From Kaistella polysaccharea (GTDB lineage: Bacteria > Bacteroidota > Bacteroidia > Flavobacteriales > Weeksellaceae): a stretch of DNA of 64,000 bases. Shown piece by piece: positions 55,779 through 64,000 of the stretch (the first letter of the stretch is position 1; the number at the start of each line of letters is the position of its first letter). The notes below the pieces were generated by a model, which had not been told where the DNA came from, did not search any database, and saw nothing but the letters and a program-made list of their open reading frames with translations. The translations under genes and the position numbers were made by a program. The DNA lies in assembly GCF_020410745.1 (NCBI RefSeq), contig NZ_CP084528.1, forward strand, positions 248,001 through 312,000. Direction: 5' to 3'.

Positions 55779-56882
55779 TTATCGCATTTCAAATTCTTGT
55801 TGCAAATCTTTTTTAATCTTCTTCCAATAGCTAAAAAAAGACTTAAAATCTCCGTCCAGGTTTGAAAGTACGGAACGCTTTTCTATAATTCCCTCAAAAT
55901 GAGAATTGGTTGGATGTTCTTTAAACGTTATATTTTTTGTTGAAATTATTTGATTTAACACTGAAAATTCTCCAACGTAAATTTTTAAACCGCGAATATT
56001 TTTAGACAATTCTACAGCGAAATTGAGCACTTTTTTGGTGACAGGATATTTTTCAAATAAAGAAGGTTCCAGTAAAAATACTCTTTGGAAATCTTCACTT
56101 TGGTGCCAAGTCGGATCTAAATTATAGTAGGTATAAATTAATGTTTTTTCGTCAACCAACTTTGGAATTTCAAAACCTGTGAGATCTGTTTGGAGCGAAA
56201 AGTTCTCTGTTTCTCTTAAAATATCTGGAGTTTTCAAACTTTCAAAGTCAGAATAATCGACATCTAAAAAAGTGTTCTTTTGAGTTCCGCCAAAATATTT
56301 ATTCAGGTTGTCCTGATTGGCAAAATATTTTTTAGTGGAGAAACTTCCGGCGATCCATTGCCAGCTGAGATGGTTGCTCGCCAAATCACCGTCCAACAAA
56401 TTACTGTAAAGCCATTTCGCGGGTTCGGACCAATGACAATGCGCAATATTACAACAAACTGTAGCCAGATACATTCGCAGATGATTATGAAGATAACTTG
56501 TTTCGTACAGTGTTTTCACCGCATCATCTAAGATCTGAATTCCAGTTTTGCCCTTTAAAATTGCGGTGGGAATTTCATGATTTTCAACATTTTCTTGGCG
56601 TTGTTTGAGATTAGAAAATATTTGATCGCCTTTTTCTTTCCAGACATTTTGAAAAAAGTCGCGCCAGGCTAACTCCTGAACCAAGCGTTCTACTTGAAGC
56701 CAGTTCAAATCTAAAGTTTTCAAATGATTGAAAACTTCTCGCGTAGAAATCACGCCTCTAGAAATATAAGGACTTAATTTAGTTACGGCTCCATCTCCAA
56801 AATTTCTGGTTGAACCATATTTTATCGGATCGATGACAGTGATTCTGTTTTTGATCAATTTAAAGTCAGTGGGAAATTCCAT
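55779..56882 (-). CDS. Photolyase/cryptochrome FAD-binding domain protein, apparently domain-permuted
   Basis: A 367-aa protein that begins directly with the photolyase FAD domain: TKLSPYISRGVISTREVFNH, LVQELAWRDFFQNVW, YLHNHLRMYLATV and LLDGDLASNHLSWQWIAG are the FAD and lesion-binding motifs. The usual N-terminal antenna Rossmann domain is missing at the front. Instead residues about 235-360 (TLIYTYYNLDPTW, RVFLLEPSLFEKYPVTKKVL, GLKIYVGEFSVLN) look like that alpha/beta domain moved to the C-terminus. It is the first gene of a two-gene unit with the PhrB-like protein. DNA repair or light sensing is inferred from family. Confidence 0.82.
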   Translation of the reverse strand: MEFPTDFKLIKNRITVIDPIKYGSTRNFGDGAVTKLSPYISRGVISTREVFNHLKTLDLNWLQVERLVQELAWRDFFQNVWKEKGDQIFSNLKQRQENVENHEIPTAILKGKTGIQILDDAVKTLYETSYLHNHLRMYLATVCCNIAHCHWSEPAKWLYSNLLDGDLASNHLSWQWIAGSFSTKKYFANQDNLNKYFGGTQKNTFLDVDYSDFESLKTPDILRETENFSLQTDLTGFEIPKLVDEKTLIYTYYNLDPTWHQSEDFQRVFLLEPSLFEKYPVTKKVLNFAVELSKNIRGLKIYVGEFSVLNQIISTKNITFKEHPTNSHFEGIIEKRSVLSNLDGDFKSFFSYWKKIKKDLQQEFEMR

Positions 56883-56965
56883 AGGAACTATTTTTAGCGG
56901 AAATGGAACAACGATTTCGGAAGTAGAAATTTAAGAAAAATTATTAAGTTGATAGGATATTAATC

Positions 56966-56995
56966 AAAAAAGCCAACTTCCAAAAGTTGACTTTA
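56966..56995 (-). terminator. Probable intrinsic terminator for uvrA
   Basis: Minus strand AGTCAACTT-ttgg-AAGTTGGCT (one T-G pair) followed by TTTTTTG. It lies beyond the heptamer repeat, about 110 bp after the uvrA stop. Confidence 0.7.
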
Positions 56996-57017
56996 ATTTT
57001 ATTACAAATATTTTATA

Positions 57018-57107
57018 TTTCCAACTTCCAACTTCCAACTTCCGACTTCCGACTTCCGACTTCCGACCTCCAACTTCCGACCTCCAACTTCTGCCTTCCA
57101 ACTTCTT
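57018..57107. repeat. Tandem 7-bp repeat (CTTCCAA/CTTCCGA)
   Basis: About twelve contiguous heptamers, in order near CTTCCAA x2, CTTCCGA x4, then CCTCCAA, CTTCCGA, CCTCCAA, CTTCTGC, CTTCCAA, CTTCTTA. One strand is almost all pyrimidine. The array touches the uvrA stop codon, whose last codons (AAGTTGTAA on the minus strand) fit the same pattern. Confidence 0.9.
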
Positions 57108-59889
57108 ACAACTTCTCAATCAAATATTTTCCGGTATAAGATTTCTCGTTTTTCACAAGTTCTTCCGGAGTTCCTGCGAAAACGATTTCGCCGCCATGTT
57201 TTCCGGCACCTGGCCCGATATCGATGATATAATCGGCAGTTTTAATAATGTCCGGTTGATGTTCAATTACAATTACAGAATGTCCGAGTTCTATCAATGC
57301 CTGCAGGGATTTCAGCAATTTATTTATATCGTGAAAGTGAAGTCCAGTCGACGGTTCATCGAAAATAAACAATGACTTATCGGTAGTAACTCCTTTCACT
57401 AAAAACGAGGCCAACTTAACCCTTTGCGCTTCTCCGCCGGAAAGGGTAGAGGAACTTTGACCCAACTGAAGATATCCCAACCCAACTTCCTGTAAAGGTT
57501 TTAATTTGGTGACGATTTTATTTTGGTCATTATCTTTAAAAAACGCCAAAGCTTCGTCCACCGTCATGTGCAGAATATCTGAAATATTTTTTTCGTCAAA
57601 TTTAATTTCCAGGATTTCATTTTTAAATCTCGTGCCGTGACAAGTTTCACATTCCAAATCAATATCTGCCATAAACTGCATTGAAACTGTAATTACACCT
57701 TCACCTTTGCAATCTTCACATCGTCCACCATCTACATTAAAAGAAAAATGTTTGGGCATTAAACCCTGCATTTTTGCCAGTTTCTGTTTCGAATATAAAT
57801 CCCGAATATCATCGTAGGCTTTCAAATAAGTAACCGGATTTGAGCGTGATGATTTTCCAATGGGATTCTGATCGATGAGTTCTATATTTTTAATGAGTTT
57901 TGTGGGGAAATCTACCGAATCGTAATCTCCTTTTTTACCGCCCATTCCCAACTGAATTTGAATATCAGTAGTCAGAATTTCTTTCATTAAAGTTGATTTA
58001 CCGCTACCCGAAACACCAGTAATTACGACCAAACATTCCAGTGGAATATCAACATCTATATTTTTCAGGTTATTCTGGCGGGCTCCTTTAATGTGAATCC
58101 ACTCTTTTGGTTTGCGACGTTTTTCCGGAACTTTAATTTCCAATTTTCCGGTAAGATATTTTGATGTTAAGGTATCGGCATTTTCCAGCTCAGAAAAATC
58201 ACCTGCAAATACGAGTTCTCCTCCTAAATAGCCGGCTTCGGGGCCGATGTCAATAATATAATCTGCAGCTTTCATGACGTCTTCATCGTGTTCTACGACA
58301 ATTACCGTATTTCCTAAATCTCGTAAACTTTTTAAAACTTGAATTAAATTTTCGGTATCTCGGGAATGCAAACCTATCGAAGGTTCATCTAAAATATAAA
58401 TCGATCCAACCAGCGAACTTCCAAGGGAAGTCGCTAAATTAATTCGTTGACTTTCCCCACCTGAAAGCGTGTTGGAGGTTCTGTTAATGGTCAGATATCC
58501 CAAACCAACTTTATCCAGAAACTCTAAACGAGTCGTGATTTCGTAGAGCAGCCGTTTTGCAATTTCAGCATCGTGTTTATTAAGTTTTAATGATTTTATT
58601 AAAGGTAAGAATTCATCCAAAGGCAGATCGATCACAGATTGAATATTATGACCATCGATTTTTACCCATTTTGTTTCTTCCCGAAGACGTAAACCTTCAC
58701 ATGTCGGGCAAAGTGTTTTCCCGCGGTATCGAGAAATCATCACTCGATATTGAATTTTATAAAGGTTTTCCTCCAGCATTTTGAAGAAATTATTAATGCA
58801 GGGGAAACTTCGTGTATTATCGCCTTTCCATAAAAAATTCTTTTGCTCTTTTGTCAGCTGATGATACGGTTTATGAACAGGGAAATCCTTGGCAGATTTG
58901 ATGAAATTACGTTTCCATTCGCTCATGCTTTCCCCTTTCCAGCAGGCAACAGCTTCTTCGAAAACGGATAGGTTTTTATTGGGAATCACCAAGTCTTCAT
59001 CAATTCCGATCACTTTTCCGTAGCCTTCACATTCGGGACAAGCGCCGTAAGGATTATTAAAACTAAAAAAATGAACATTAGGTTCCATAAATTCAATTCC
59101 GTCGAGTTCAAATTTATTAGAAAATTCGGTGATTTTTCCGGTTTCAATATTTTTCAAAGAACAGTAGCCGTGACCTTCATAAAACGCCATTTGTATAGAA
59201 TCTGCCAATCTTTGAAGAAAACTTTCATCATCTTGATAACTGAATCGATCGATGACCAGTTGAATTTCCATGTCTTTTTCCGGCACAAAACCGAAACTTT
59301 CTAAATCTTCAATTCCGGCAACATTTCCGTTAACTTCTAATCTGGTAAAACCAGAAAGTTTTAAAGTATTGACTTGCTCGGTGAATTTTTCGACTTCAAA
59401 TTTTAAAGGCGTTCGCAAAAGAAAAGTTTGGTTTTCATTTTTCTGAATGAAATTGATAACGTCGGTTACTGAATCCTTTTTGACTTCATTTCCCGAAACG
59501 GGCGAAAAAGTTCGTCCAACACGAGCAAATAGTAATTTTAAGTAATCATAAACTTCTGTAGAAGTCCCTACAGTAGATCGTGGATTGCTGGAAATTACTT
59601 TTTGTTGAATAGCAATTGAGGGCGCTAAACCTTTAATATCATCTACTTTCGGTTTCTCTAATTTACCCAGAAACTGGCGCGCGTAGGAGCTTAAACTTTC
59701 TACGTAGCGGCGCTGTCCTTCGGCATAAATGGTATCGAAAGCCAGAGACGATTTCCCACTCCCGGAAACTCCCGTGATGACCACGAGTTTGTTTTTAGGA
59801 ATCAGAACGTCAATGTGTTTCAGATTATTAAGGTGCGCGTTCTTTACGAACAGTTGTTTTTTTATATCGATATCTGCAGGTGCAATCAT
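57106..59889 (-). CDS. uvrA: Excinuclease ABC subunit A
   Basis: Damage-recognition ATPase of nucleotide excision repair. Two ABC modules are seen: [18 protein letters not shown] near residue 35 and [18 protein letters not shown] near 630, with signatures [12 protein letters not shown] and [12 protein letters not shown] and Walker [11 protein letters not shown] and [10 protein letters not shown]. Zinc-finger cysteines occur in [19 protein letters not shown] and CEDCKGEG plus CETCHG. At 927 aa it has normal length. A -7 element TAATTTTG is on the minus strand at 59908-59915. The C-terminus ends in a tandem 7-bp repeat. Confidence 0.97.
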   Translation of the reverse strand: MIAPADIDIKKQLFVKNAHLNNLKHIDVLIPKNKLVVITGVSGSGKSSLAFDTIYAEGQRRYVESLSSYARQFLGKLEKPKVDDIKGLAPSIAIQQKVISSNPRSTVGTSTEVYDYLKLLFARVGRTFSPVSGNEVKKDSVTDVINFIQKNENQTFLLRTPLKFEVEKFTEQVNTLKLSGFTRLEVNGNVAGIEDLESFGFVPEKDMEIQLVIDRFSYQDDESFLQRLADSIQMAFYEGHGYCSLKNIETGKITEFSNKFELDGIEFMEPNVHFFSFNNPYGACPECEGYGKVIGIDEDLVIPNKNLSVFEEAVACWKGESMSEWKRNFIKSAKDFPVHKPYHQLTKEQKNFLWKGDNTRSFPCINNFFKMLEENLYKIQYRVMISRYRGKTLCPTCEGLRLREETKWVKIDGHNIQSVIDLPLDEFLPLIKSLKLNKHDAEIAKRLLYEITTRLEFLDKVGLGYLTINRTSNTLSGGESQRINLATSLGSSLVGSIYILDEPSIGLHSRDTENLIQVLKSLRDLGNTVIVVEHDEDVMKAADYIIDIGPEAGYLGGELVFAGDFSELENADTLTSKYLTGKLEIKVPEKRRKPKEWIHIKGARQNNLKNIDVDIPLECLVVITGVSGSGKSTLMKEILTTDIQIQLGMGGKKGDYDSVDFPTKLIKNIELIDQNPIGKSSRSNPVTYLKAYDDIRDLYSKQKLAKMQGLMPKHFSFNVDGGRCEDCKGEGVITVSMQFMADIDLECETCHGTRFKNEILEIKFDEKNISDILHMTVDEALAFFKDNDQNKIVTKLKPLQEVGLGYLQLGQSSSTLSGGEAQRVKLASFLVKGVTTDKSLFIFDEPSTGLHFHDINKLLKSLQALIELGHSVIVIEHQPDIIKTADYIIDIGPGAGKHGGEIVFAGTPEELVKNEKSYTGKYLIEKL

Positions 59890-60003
59890 GTCTTGAATTA
59901 AGGCTTACAAAATTACGGATTTTTTGAGAGAAAATTTCTGCAGGAGATTTGGTCATTTAATTTTTTTTTGCAACCTTTGCTTAACAAATAAAGTAATACT
60001 ATC

Positions 60004-60054
60004 ATGAGAAGAATTTTGAATGATCTGATTACACATTTGATGAAAAAAAGATAA
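60004..60054 (+). CDS. Possible leader/small peptide (16 aa)
   Basis: ATG AGA AGA ... TAA encodes MRRILNDLITHLMKKR, a basic amphipathic peptide. It is framed by a promoter-like sequence and an intrinsic terminator, so a tiny separate transcript is plausible. No attenuation pattern (a run of one amino acid's codons) is seen. Low confidence. Confidence 0.25.
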   Translation: MRRILNDLITHLMKKR

Positions 60055-60071
60055 GGTTAACAAACTAAAAG

Positions 60072-60099
60072 ATGCAATGCCAGCGCGTTGCATTTTTTT
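60072..60099 (+). terminator. Terminator-like hairpin
   Basis: ATGCAAtGC-cagc-GCgTTGCAT stem followed by TTTTTTT, before the receptor promoter. Confidence 0.75.
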
Positions 60100-60133
60100 G
60101 TGCAAAAAAGTTAAAATATAATTGATAAAATAC

Positions 60134-60165
60134 TTGTTTAATTATGTTTTTGTGAAATATATTTG
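60134..60165 (+). promoter_or_regulatory. Promoter of the TonB-dependent receptor gene
   Basis: TTG at 60134-60136 and TATATTTG at 60158-60165, 21 bp apart. A leader of about 90 nt follows before the ATG. Confidence 0.65.
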
Positions 60166-60260
60166 CCCTCGAAAAATTTGATGAAGTACTGCTGATAAAC
60201 ATAAATCGTACTTTTCTCTAATTTTTGATTTTGAAAAAATAACGGCAATAAAATTTCTAA

Positions 60261-62069
60261 ATGAAAAAACTCACTACAAGTCTTTTGGTTTTTGCGACAA
60301 TGATTCATTTCTCAGCGCAGGAAAAAGAAAGTAACATCGCAGAAGTTACTGTTCAAGGCAAATTTCTAGAACTTCCGATTACGAAAGTCAATGAAAATAT
60401 CACTGTAATTTCTAAAGCTGAAATAAGTGCTTCGCCCGCAAAAAGCGTTGAAGAACTTTTAGCAACCGTCACTGGATTTGATATTCGCCGCCGAGGCGGA
60501 AATGGCGTACAGGCTGATATTTCTTTGCGTGGAAGTACTTTTGAGCAAGTTTTGATTTTGGTAAATGGTGTGCGAATCAATGACTCCCAAACAGGCCATA
60601 ATTCAATGAGTCTTCCTTTTGATCTTTCAGCGGTTGAGAAAATCGAAATTATAAAAGGTCCTGCTGCAAGGCGCTTCGGCCAAAATGCGTACGCAGGCGT
60701 TGTAAATATTATCACGAAACCGAGTGCTGAAGATGTAATTAATATTTCTGGAAGTGGCGGTGATTTCGAAACTTACAATTTAGGTTTAAGTGCGCAGTTC
60801 GGAACTGAAAAATTTTCTAACTTTTTTCAGGCAAATACTTCTTCCTCCGAAGGTTATCGCTACAATACCGATTATAAGATTAATAATATTTTTTACCAAA
60901 ATCAGTTTCAGATTGCCGAAGGAAAACTGAAATTTCAGGCGGGATTTCAGGAAAAAAAGTTTGGTGCAAACGGATTCTACTCGTCGCCTGCAGCAACTGA
61001 ACAATATGAAGAAACGCAAGCTTCACTTGTAAGTCTTGGATTTGAAAAAAAGTACAATCGAATTAATTTAAATTCAAATTTATACTGGCGTAGAGGGCAA
61101 GATCTTTATCTTTTCAATCGGGAGAAACCAGAAATTTACCGGAATATGCATATCGGAAATAATGTTGGGGCTGAACTTAATGGTTCATTTTCTTCAAATC
61201 TTGGAACGACAGGTTTGGGCGTTGAATTTCGAAAGGAATTTTTGGCGAGTAATAATTTGGGACACCGCGAACGATTTTTAACGCAGGTTTTTTTCGAACA
61301 TCATTTTTCTTTACTTCAAAATAAATTACAGATTTCACCTGGGATCTCTTGGGCAAATTATGACAACGTGGGCGATTTTTTCTATCCCGGTTTAGATATC
61401 GGATTTGATTTTAATGAAAATCACAAGATTTATGGAAATATCGCAAAAGTTAACCGAATTCCTTCCTTCACCGACTTGTATTATGTAAGTAAGACTGAAA
61501 GAGGAAATCCAGATTTAAAACCCGAAAATGCGCTTTCTTCAGAAATTGGCTATCGTTTTCAGAAAAATAATTTCCTTGGAAAAGTAAGTGTTTTTAACCG
61601 AAATTCTGAAAATTCAATAGATTGGGTAAAAGAAAATGCGAATGATATTTGGCGAGCAGAAAATATTGGTGAAATTACCACAAATGGGTTGGAAGTAGAA
61701 GTGAGTCAGAGATTTAATGCCTTCATTTCTTCTTATTCATTAGGTTACACTTTTATTGATAGTAAAGCCAAAGAGCCGCAGAACTTAATTTCAAGATACG
61801 TCATGGAAAATCTGAAACACCAATTCGTGGCAAAGGTAGAAAACCGGTTTCTAGGAAAATTTACGAACCAATTAATTTATAGATATAACGAAAGGGTTAC
61901 AACGGGAAGTTATCAGGTGCTGGATGAGAAATTGAGTTATGACTATAAAAATTTAAATCTTTACGTTTTGGTAAATAATATCACCAATACAAAGTACACG
62001 GAAACGTTTGGTGTGCCGATGCCCAGTCGATGGTTTCATATTGGATTCACCTATAAAATCGGCCTTTAG
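60261..62069 (+). CDS. TonB-dependent outer-membrane receptor (BtuB/siderophore-like)
   Basis: A 602-aa receptor with a signal peptide (KKLTTSLLVFATMIHFSAQ), a plug (VEELLATVTGFDIRRRGG, VQADISLRGSTFEQVLILVNG, GPAARRFGQNAYAGVVNI) and a 22-strand barrel ending in the aromatic C-terminus GFTYKIGL. It lacks the SusC-type N-terminal carboxypeptidase domain and is short, like vitamin B12 or small siderophore receptors. No cobalamin riboswitch is visible upstream, so the substrate is open. A DUF2490 gene follows on the same strand 47 bp downstream. Confidence 0.9.
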   Translation: MKKLTTSLLVFATMIHFSAQEKESNIAEVTVQGKFLELPITKVNENITVISKAEISASPAKSVEELLATVTGFDIRRRGGNGVQADISLRGSTFEQVLILVNGVRINDSQTGHNSMSLPFDLSAVEKIEIIKGPAARRFGQNAYAGVVNIITKPSAEDVINISGSGGDFETYNLGLSAQFGTEKFSNFFQANTSSSEGYRYNTDYKINNIFYQNQFQIAEGKLKFQAGFQEKKFGANGFYSSPAATEQYEETQASLVSLGFEKKYNRINLNSNLYWRRGQDLYLFNREKPEIYRNMHIGNNVGAELNGSFSSNLGTTGLGVEFRKEFLASNNLGHRERFLTQVFFEHHFSLLQNKLQISPGISWANYDNVGDFFYPGLDIGFDFNENHKIYGNIAKVNRIPSFTDLYYVSKTERGNPDLKPENALSSEIGYRFQKNNFLGKVSVFNRNSENSIDWVKENANDIWRAENIGEITTNGLEVEVSQRFNAFISSYSLGYTFIDSKAKEPQNLISRYVMENLKHQFVAKVENRFLGKFTNQLIYRYNERVTTGSYQVLDEKLSYDYKNLNLYVLVNNITNTKYTETFGVPMPSRWFHIGFTYKIGL

Positions 62070-62116
62070 CTAAAATTAAATTTATTAATTTTGCACGCAC
62101 AAAATTTAATTTCCCA

Positions 62117-62833
62117 ATGTTAAAAAGGATTTTCATTCTTATAGGTTTTTTATTTCTACTGAAAGTTTCTGCCCAGAAGGAAAATCTCTCCAGTTACAAT
62201 GTCATCACCATTGAATATAAAATTAATCCAAAATGGTTCGTATATGGTGAAGGGCAACTTCGTGGAATATCTGATTTCGCCTATCCTGATTATTATGAAT
62301 TAAAAGGTGGTTTAGGATATAAAATCACTCCGAATCACAAACCATTAATTGGAATAGGACGCTATGTAAATTATCAAAATCACTCTTTAGAAAAAGAAGA
62401 ATTTCGCGTTTGGCTGCAAGATGTTTATGCTTTAAGATCCGGGCGCTTCAAATTTGAAAATAGAGTAAGAGCGGAGAAAAGTTGGTTTTATTCCCCAAAA
62501 ACGGATGAGCATTCGGATCGCATTCGTTTGCGTTATCGTTTAAATATTTCTGCACCGTTAAATTCAGAAAAAGTAGAACCTGGAACAATATCTGCCAATA
62601 TTTATGATGAAGTTTTCTTTATTACAACTTATGATCCCTTGTTTGCAAGGAACCGGGTTTTCGGGGGTTTTAGTTACCAAATCGATCCCATTTTTTCAAT
62701 AAGTACAGGATACCTTTGGCAAAGAGAATTTGCGCAAAAAGGTAATAAAAATTTACATTTCCTTTACCTCGGATTATCAGTAAATATCGATCCAGCAGCA
62801 AATGATAAAAATGAGATTTCCCTTCCGAAATAA
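62117..62833 (+). CDS. DUF2490 outer-membrane-type protein
   Basis: A 238-aa protein with signal peptide (KRIFILIGFLFLLKVSAQ). The body has alternating beta strands typical of a small barrel: WFVYGEGQLRGISDFAYPDY, YELKGGLGYKIT, RFKFENRVRAEKSWFY, DRIRLRYRLNIS, FGGFSYQIDPIFSISTGYLW and a C-terminal LHFLYLGLSVNI. This is DUF2490, of unknown function and predicted outer-membrane location. TAATTTTG at 62086-62093 could be a -7 element of its own; otherwise it is cotranscribed with the receptor. Confidence 0.85.
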   Translation: MLKRIFILIGFLFLLKVSAQKENLSSYNVITIEYKINPKWFVYGEGQLRGISDFAYPDYYELKGGLGYKITPNHKPLIGIGRYVNYQNHSLEKEEFRVWLQDVYALRSGRFKFENRVRAEKSWFYSPKTDEHSDRIRLRYRLNISAPLNSEKVEPGTISANIYDEVFFITTYDPLFARNRVFGGFSYQIDPIFSISTGYLWQREFAQKGNKNLHFLYLGLSVNIDPAANDKNEISLPK

Positions 62834-62877
62834 TGTTAGTAACTTTTTGTGACTTCTACTTTTTAGACGCCGGAATA

Positions 62878-62909
62878 TTGCATTTTTCGGGCTTTAATTT
62901 ATATATTTG
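62878..62909 (+). promoter_or_regulatory. dnaN promoter
   Basis: TTG (62878-62880) and TATATTTG (62902-62909) with a 21-bp spacer, 24 bp before the dnaN ATG. Confidence 0.7.
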
Positions 62910-62933
62910 TGAAATTAATAATAATTGAGTTTT

Positions 62934-64000
62934 ATGAAATTTATTGTTTCCAGTAGTGAATTGCAAAAAGCCTTGCAAACCGTAAGCGGAGTTATTTCTA
63001 ACTCGCAGTCACGGCCCATTCTCGAGAACTTTTTATTTGAAATCGAAAAAGATATTCTTAAAGTTACGGCCTCAGATGGTGAGACAACTTTGATCACTTC
63101 ACTAGAAGTAAAATCGGATGCTGAAGGTAAAATAGCTGTTCCCGCGAAAATATTTCAGGAATTTGTAAAAACCTACGGAGAGCAACCGCTTACTCTTTCA
63201 GTAAAAGATGCAGAAGACGGAAACGGTAAATTACTTGAGATTTTAGATGAGAAAGATAACTTCGCAGTAGCTTTAGACCACGCGGAAGATTATCCGGAAA
63301 TTCCAGAATTTGATGCAGCACAGAAAGTGGTAATTTCTGCCGGAATTCTTTCTGAAGCTTTGAACAATACGCTATTCGCGACGAGCAATGATTCGCTAAG
63401 ACCAGTAATGACAGGAGTTCTTTTCCAATTTAAGGAAGATGAAACTAACTTCGTTTCTACAGATTCACATCGTTTGGTCGTTTATAAAAGAACGGATCTG
63501 ATCAATGCTGAGCCAGTAGAATTCATTATGCCGAAAAAGCCTTTATCCATTTTCAAAAGTATTTTGGCGTCTTCAAATGAAGATGTTTCAATTGAATTCA
63601 ATGAGAATATGGCAAAATTTACCTTCGGAAATAATATTTGGATCTGTCGATTGATAGACGGAAAATATCCGAATTATTCTGCTGTAATTCCAAAAGAAAA
63701 TCCAAATACATTAACAATAAACCGAAACCTTTTGTTGAGCTCCATCAGAAGAGCTTCCATTATGTCTAATAAATCGACAAACCAAGTTCGTTTTAAACTG
63801 TCGGGAAATATTTTACATCTTCATGCTGAAGATACCGAATTTGCAAACAAAGCAGACATGCAGATTCCTTGTGATTACAACGGTGAAGATATTAACATCG
63901 GTTTCAGCTCTAAATTTTTGACGGAAATGTTATCTGTTTTATCAGCAGATGATATTACGATGAAAATGTCGCAGCCGAACAGACCTGGAATTATTGAACC
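62934..64000 (+). CDS. dnaN: DNA polymerase III sliding clamp, beta subunit (partial, 3' end outside window)
   Basis: Begins MKFIVSSSELQKALQTVSGV, then SRPILENFLFEIE, DHAEDYPEIPEF, SLRPVMTGVLFQF, STDSHRLVVYKR, IDGKYPNYSAVIP and NRNLLLSSIRRASIMSNKST, which are beta-clamp hallmarks in order. About 355 of an expected ~375 residues lie in the window, and the C-terminal protein-binding end is cut off. It forms the dimeric ring that tethers DNA polymerases, including the Y-family and DnaE2-like enzymes encoded upstream. Confidence 0.97.
   Translation, partial: MKFIVSSSELQKALQTVSGVISNSQSRPILENFLFEIEKDILKVTASDGETTLITSLEVKSDAEGKIAVPAKIFQEFVKTYGEQPLTLSVKDAEDGNGKLLEILDEKDNFAVALDHAEDYPEIPEFDAAQKVVISAGILSEALNNTLFATSNDSLRPVMTGVLFQFKEDETNFVSTDSHRLVVYKRTDLINAEPVEFIMPKKPLSIFKSILASSNEDVSIEFNENMAKFTFGNNIWICRLIDGKYPNYSAVIPKENPNTLTINRNLLLSSIRRASIMSNKSTNQVRFKLSGNILHLHAEDTEFANKADMQIPCDYNGEDINIGFSSKFLTEMLSVLSADDITMKMSQPNRPGIIE

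Larger units (their letters stand above)
59890..60260. other. Spacer between uvrA and the TonB receptor gene, with a possible small transcript
   Basis: About 370 bp with divergent genes on both sides. TTTG (59948-59951) and AACCTTTG (about 59971-59978) resemble a promoter to the right. They are followed by a 16-codon frame (60004-60054) and a terminator-like hairpin (60072-60099). The receptor promoter lies further right. No cobalamin or other riboswitch core was recognised. Confidence 0.45.

Noticed and set aside
59890-60260. Cobalamin riboswitch ahead of the TonB receptor
   Set aside because: No B12-box-like core was seen; only a simple hairpin with a T-run is present.

Overview
The window looks like chromosomal DNA of a Bacteroidota bacterium, class Flavobacteriia, most likely a Chryseobacterium/Kaistella-type member of the Weeksellaceae. 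The evidence is the AT-rich sequence, Bacteroidota-type promoters (TTG/TTTG about 20 bp upstream of TAnnTTTG), SusC/SusD proteins, a type IX secretion sorting domain, GLPGLI, DUF2490, DUF2147 and DUF922 proteins, and many short lipoprotein signals. Genus is an inference from gene style; no rRNA is present.

Layout. 1-4.4 kb: 3' part of rplS (L19) with a structured-looking leader, then the two subunits of a 3-oxoacid CoA-transferase (scoA, scoB) separated by an opposite-strand ABC exporter. 4.4-10.3 kb: housekeeping genes (dienelactone hydrolase-like, cupin, HAD phosphatase, HsdR_N-like protein, holA, trxB, crcB) with several intergenic repeats. 10.3-12.8 kb: tRNA-Ser(UGA) followed by a small accessory segment in which short genes are followed by two related imperfect-palindrome repeats, giving an integron-cassette-like look. 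12.8-31.5 kb: a galactoside/galactose utilisation locus. A divergent SusC/SusD pair faces an eight-gene operon: GntR-type regulator, aldose epimerase-like protein, GH63-like glucosidase, a large kinase-M23-aminotransferase fusion, GH2 beta-galactosidase, sodium/sugar symporter, galK and galT. Glycosides would enter through SusCD, be split by the two lipoprotein glycosidases, and the galactose would be imported and fed into the Leloir pathway.

31.8-39.8 kb: a sugar-modification region. One block holds a decayed nucleotidyltransferase, a clan GH-A glycosidase-like protein, UDP-galactopyranose mutase and a glycosyltransferase. A second block holds a GT2 glycosyltransferase, NodS-like methyltransferase, PIG-L deacetylase and acyl-CoA dehydrogenase-like protein. 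It reads like a pathway for an unidentified glycoconjugate and is the best candidate here for an undescribed system. An AraC-type regulator, an unannotated structured-RNA candidate and a SemiSWEET transporter follow.

42-46.5 kb: a secreted metalloprotease with an adjacent free-standing homologue of its propeptide. 46.5-51.9 kb: an SOS-mutagenesis cassette (LexA/S24-type repressor divergent from a Y-family polymerase and a DnaE2-like polymerase) with palindromic operators. 52-60 kb: GLPGLI protein, M28 peptidase, tRNA-Arg(CCU), two photolyase/cryptochrome-like proteins of unusual build, and uvrA. 60.2-64 kb: a TonB-dependent receptor, a DUF2490 protein and the 5' part of dnaN.
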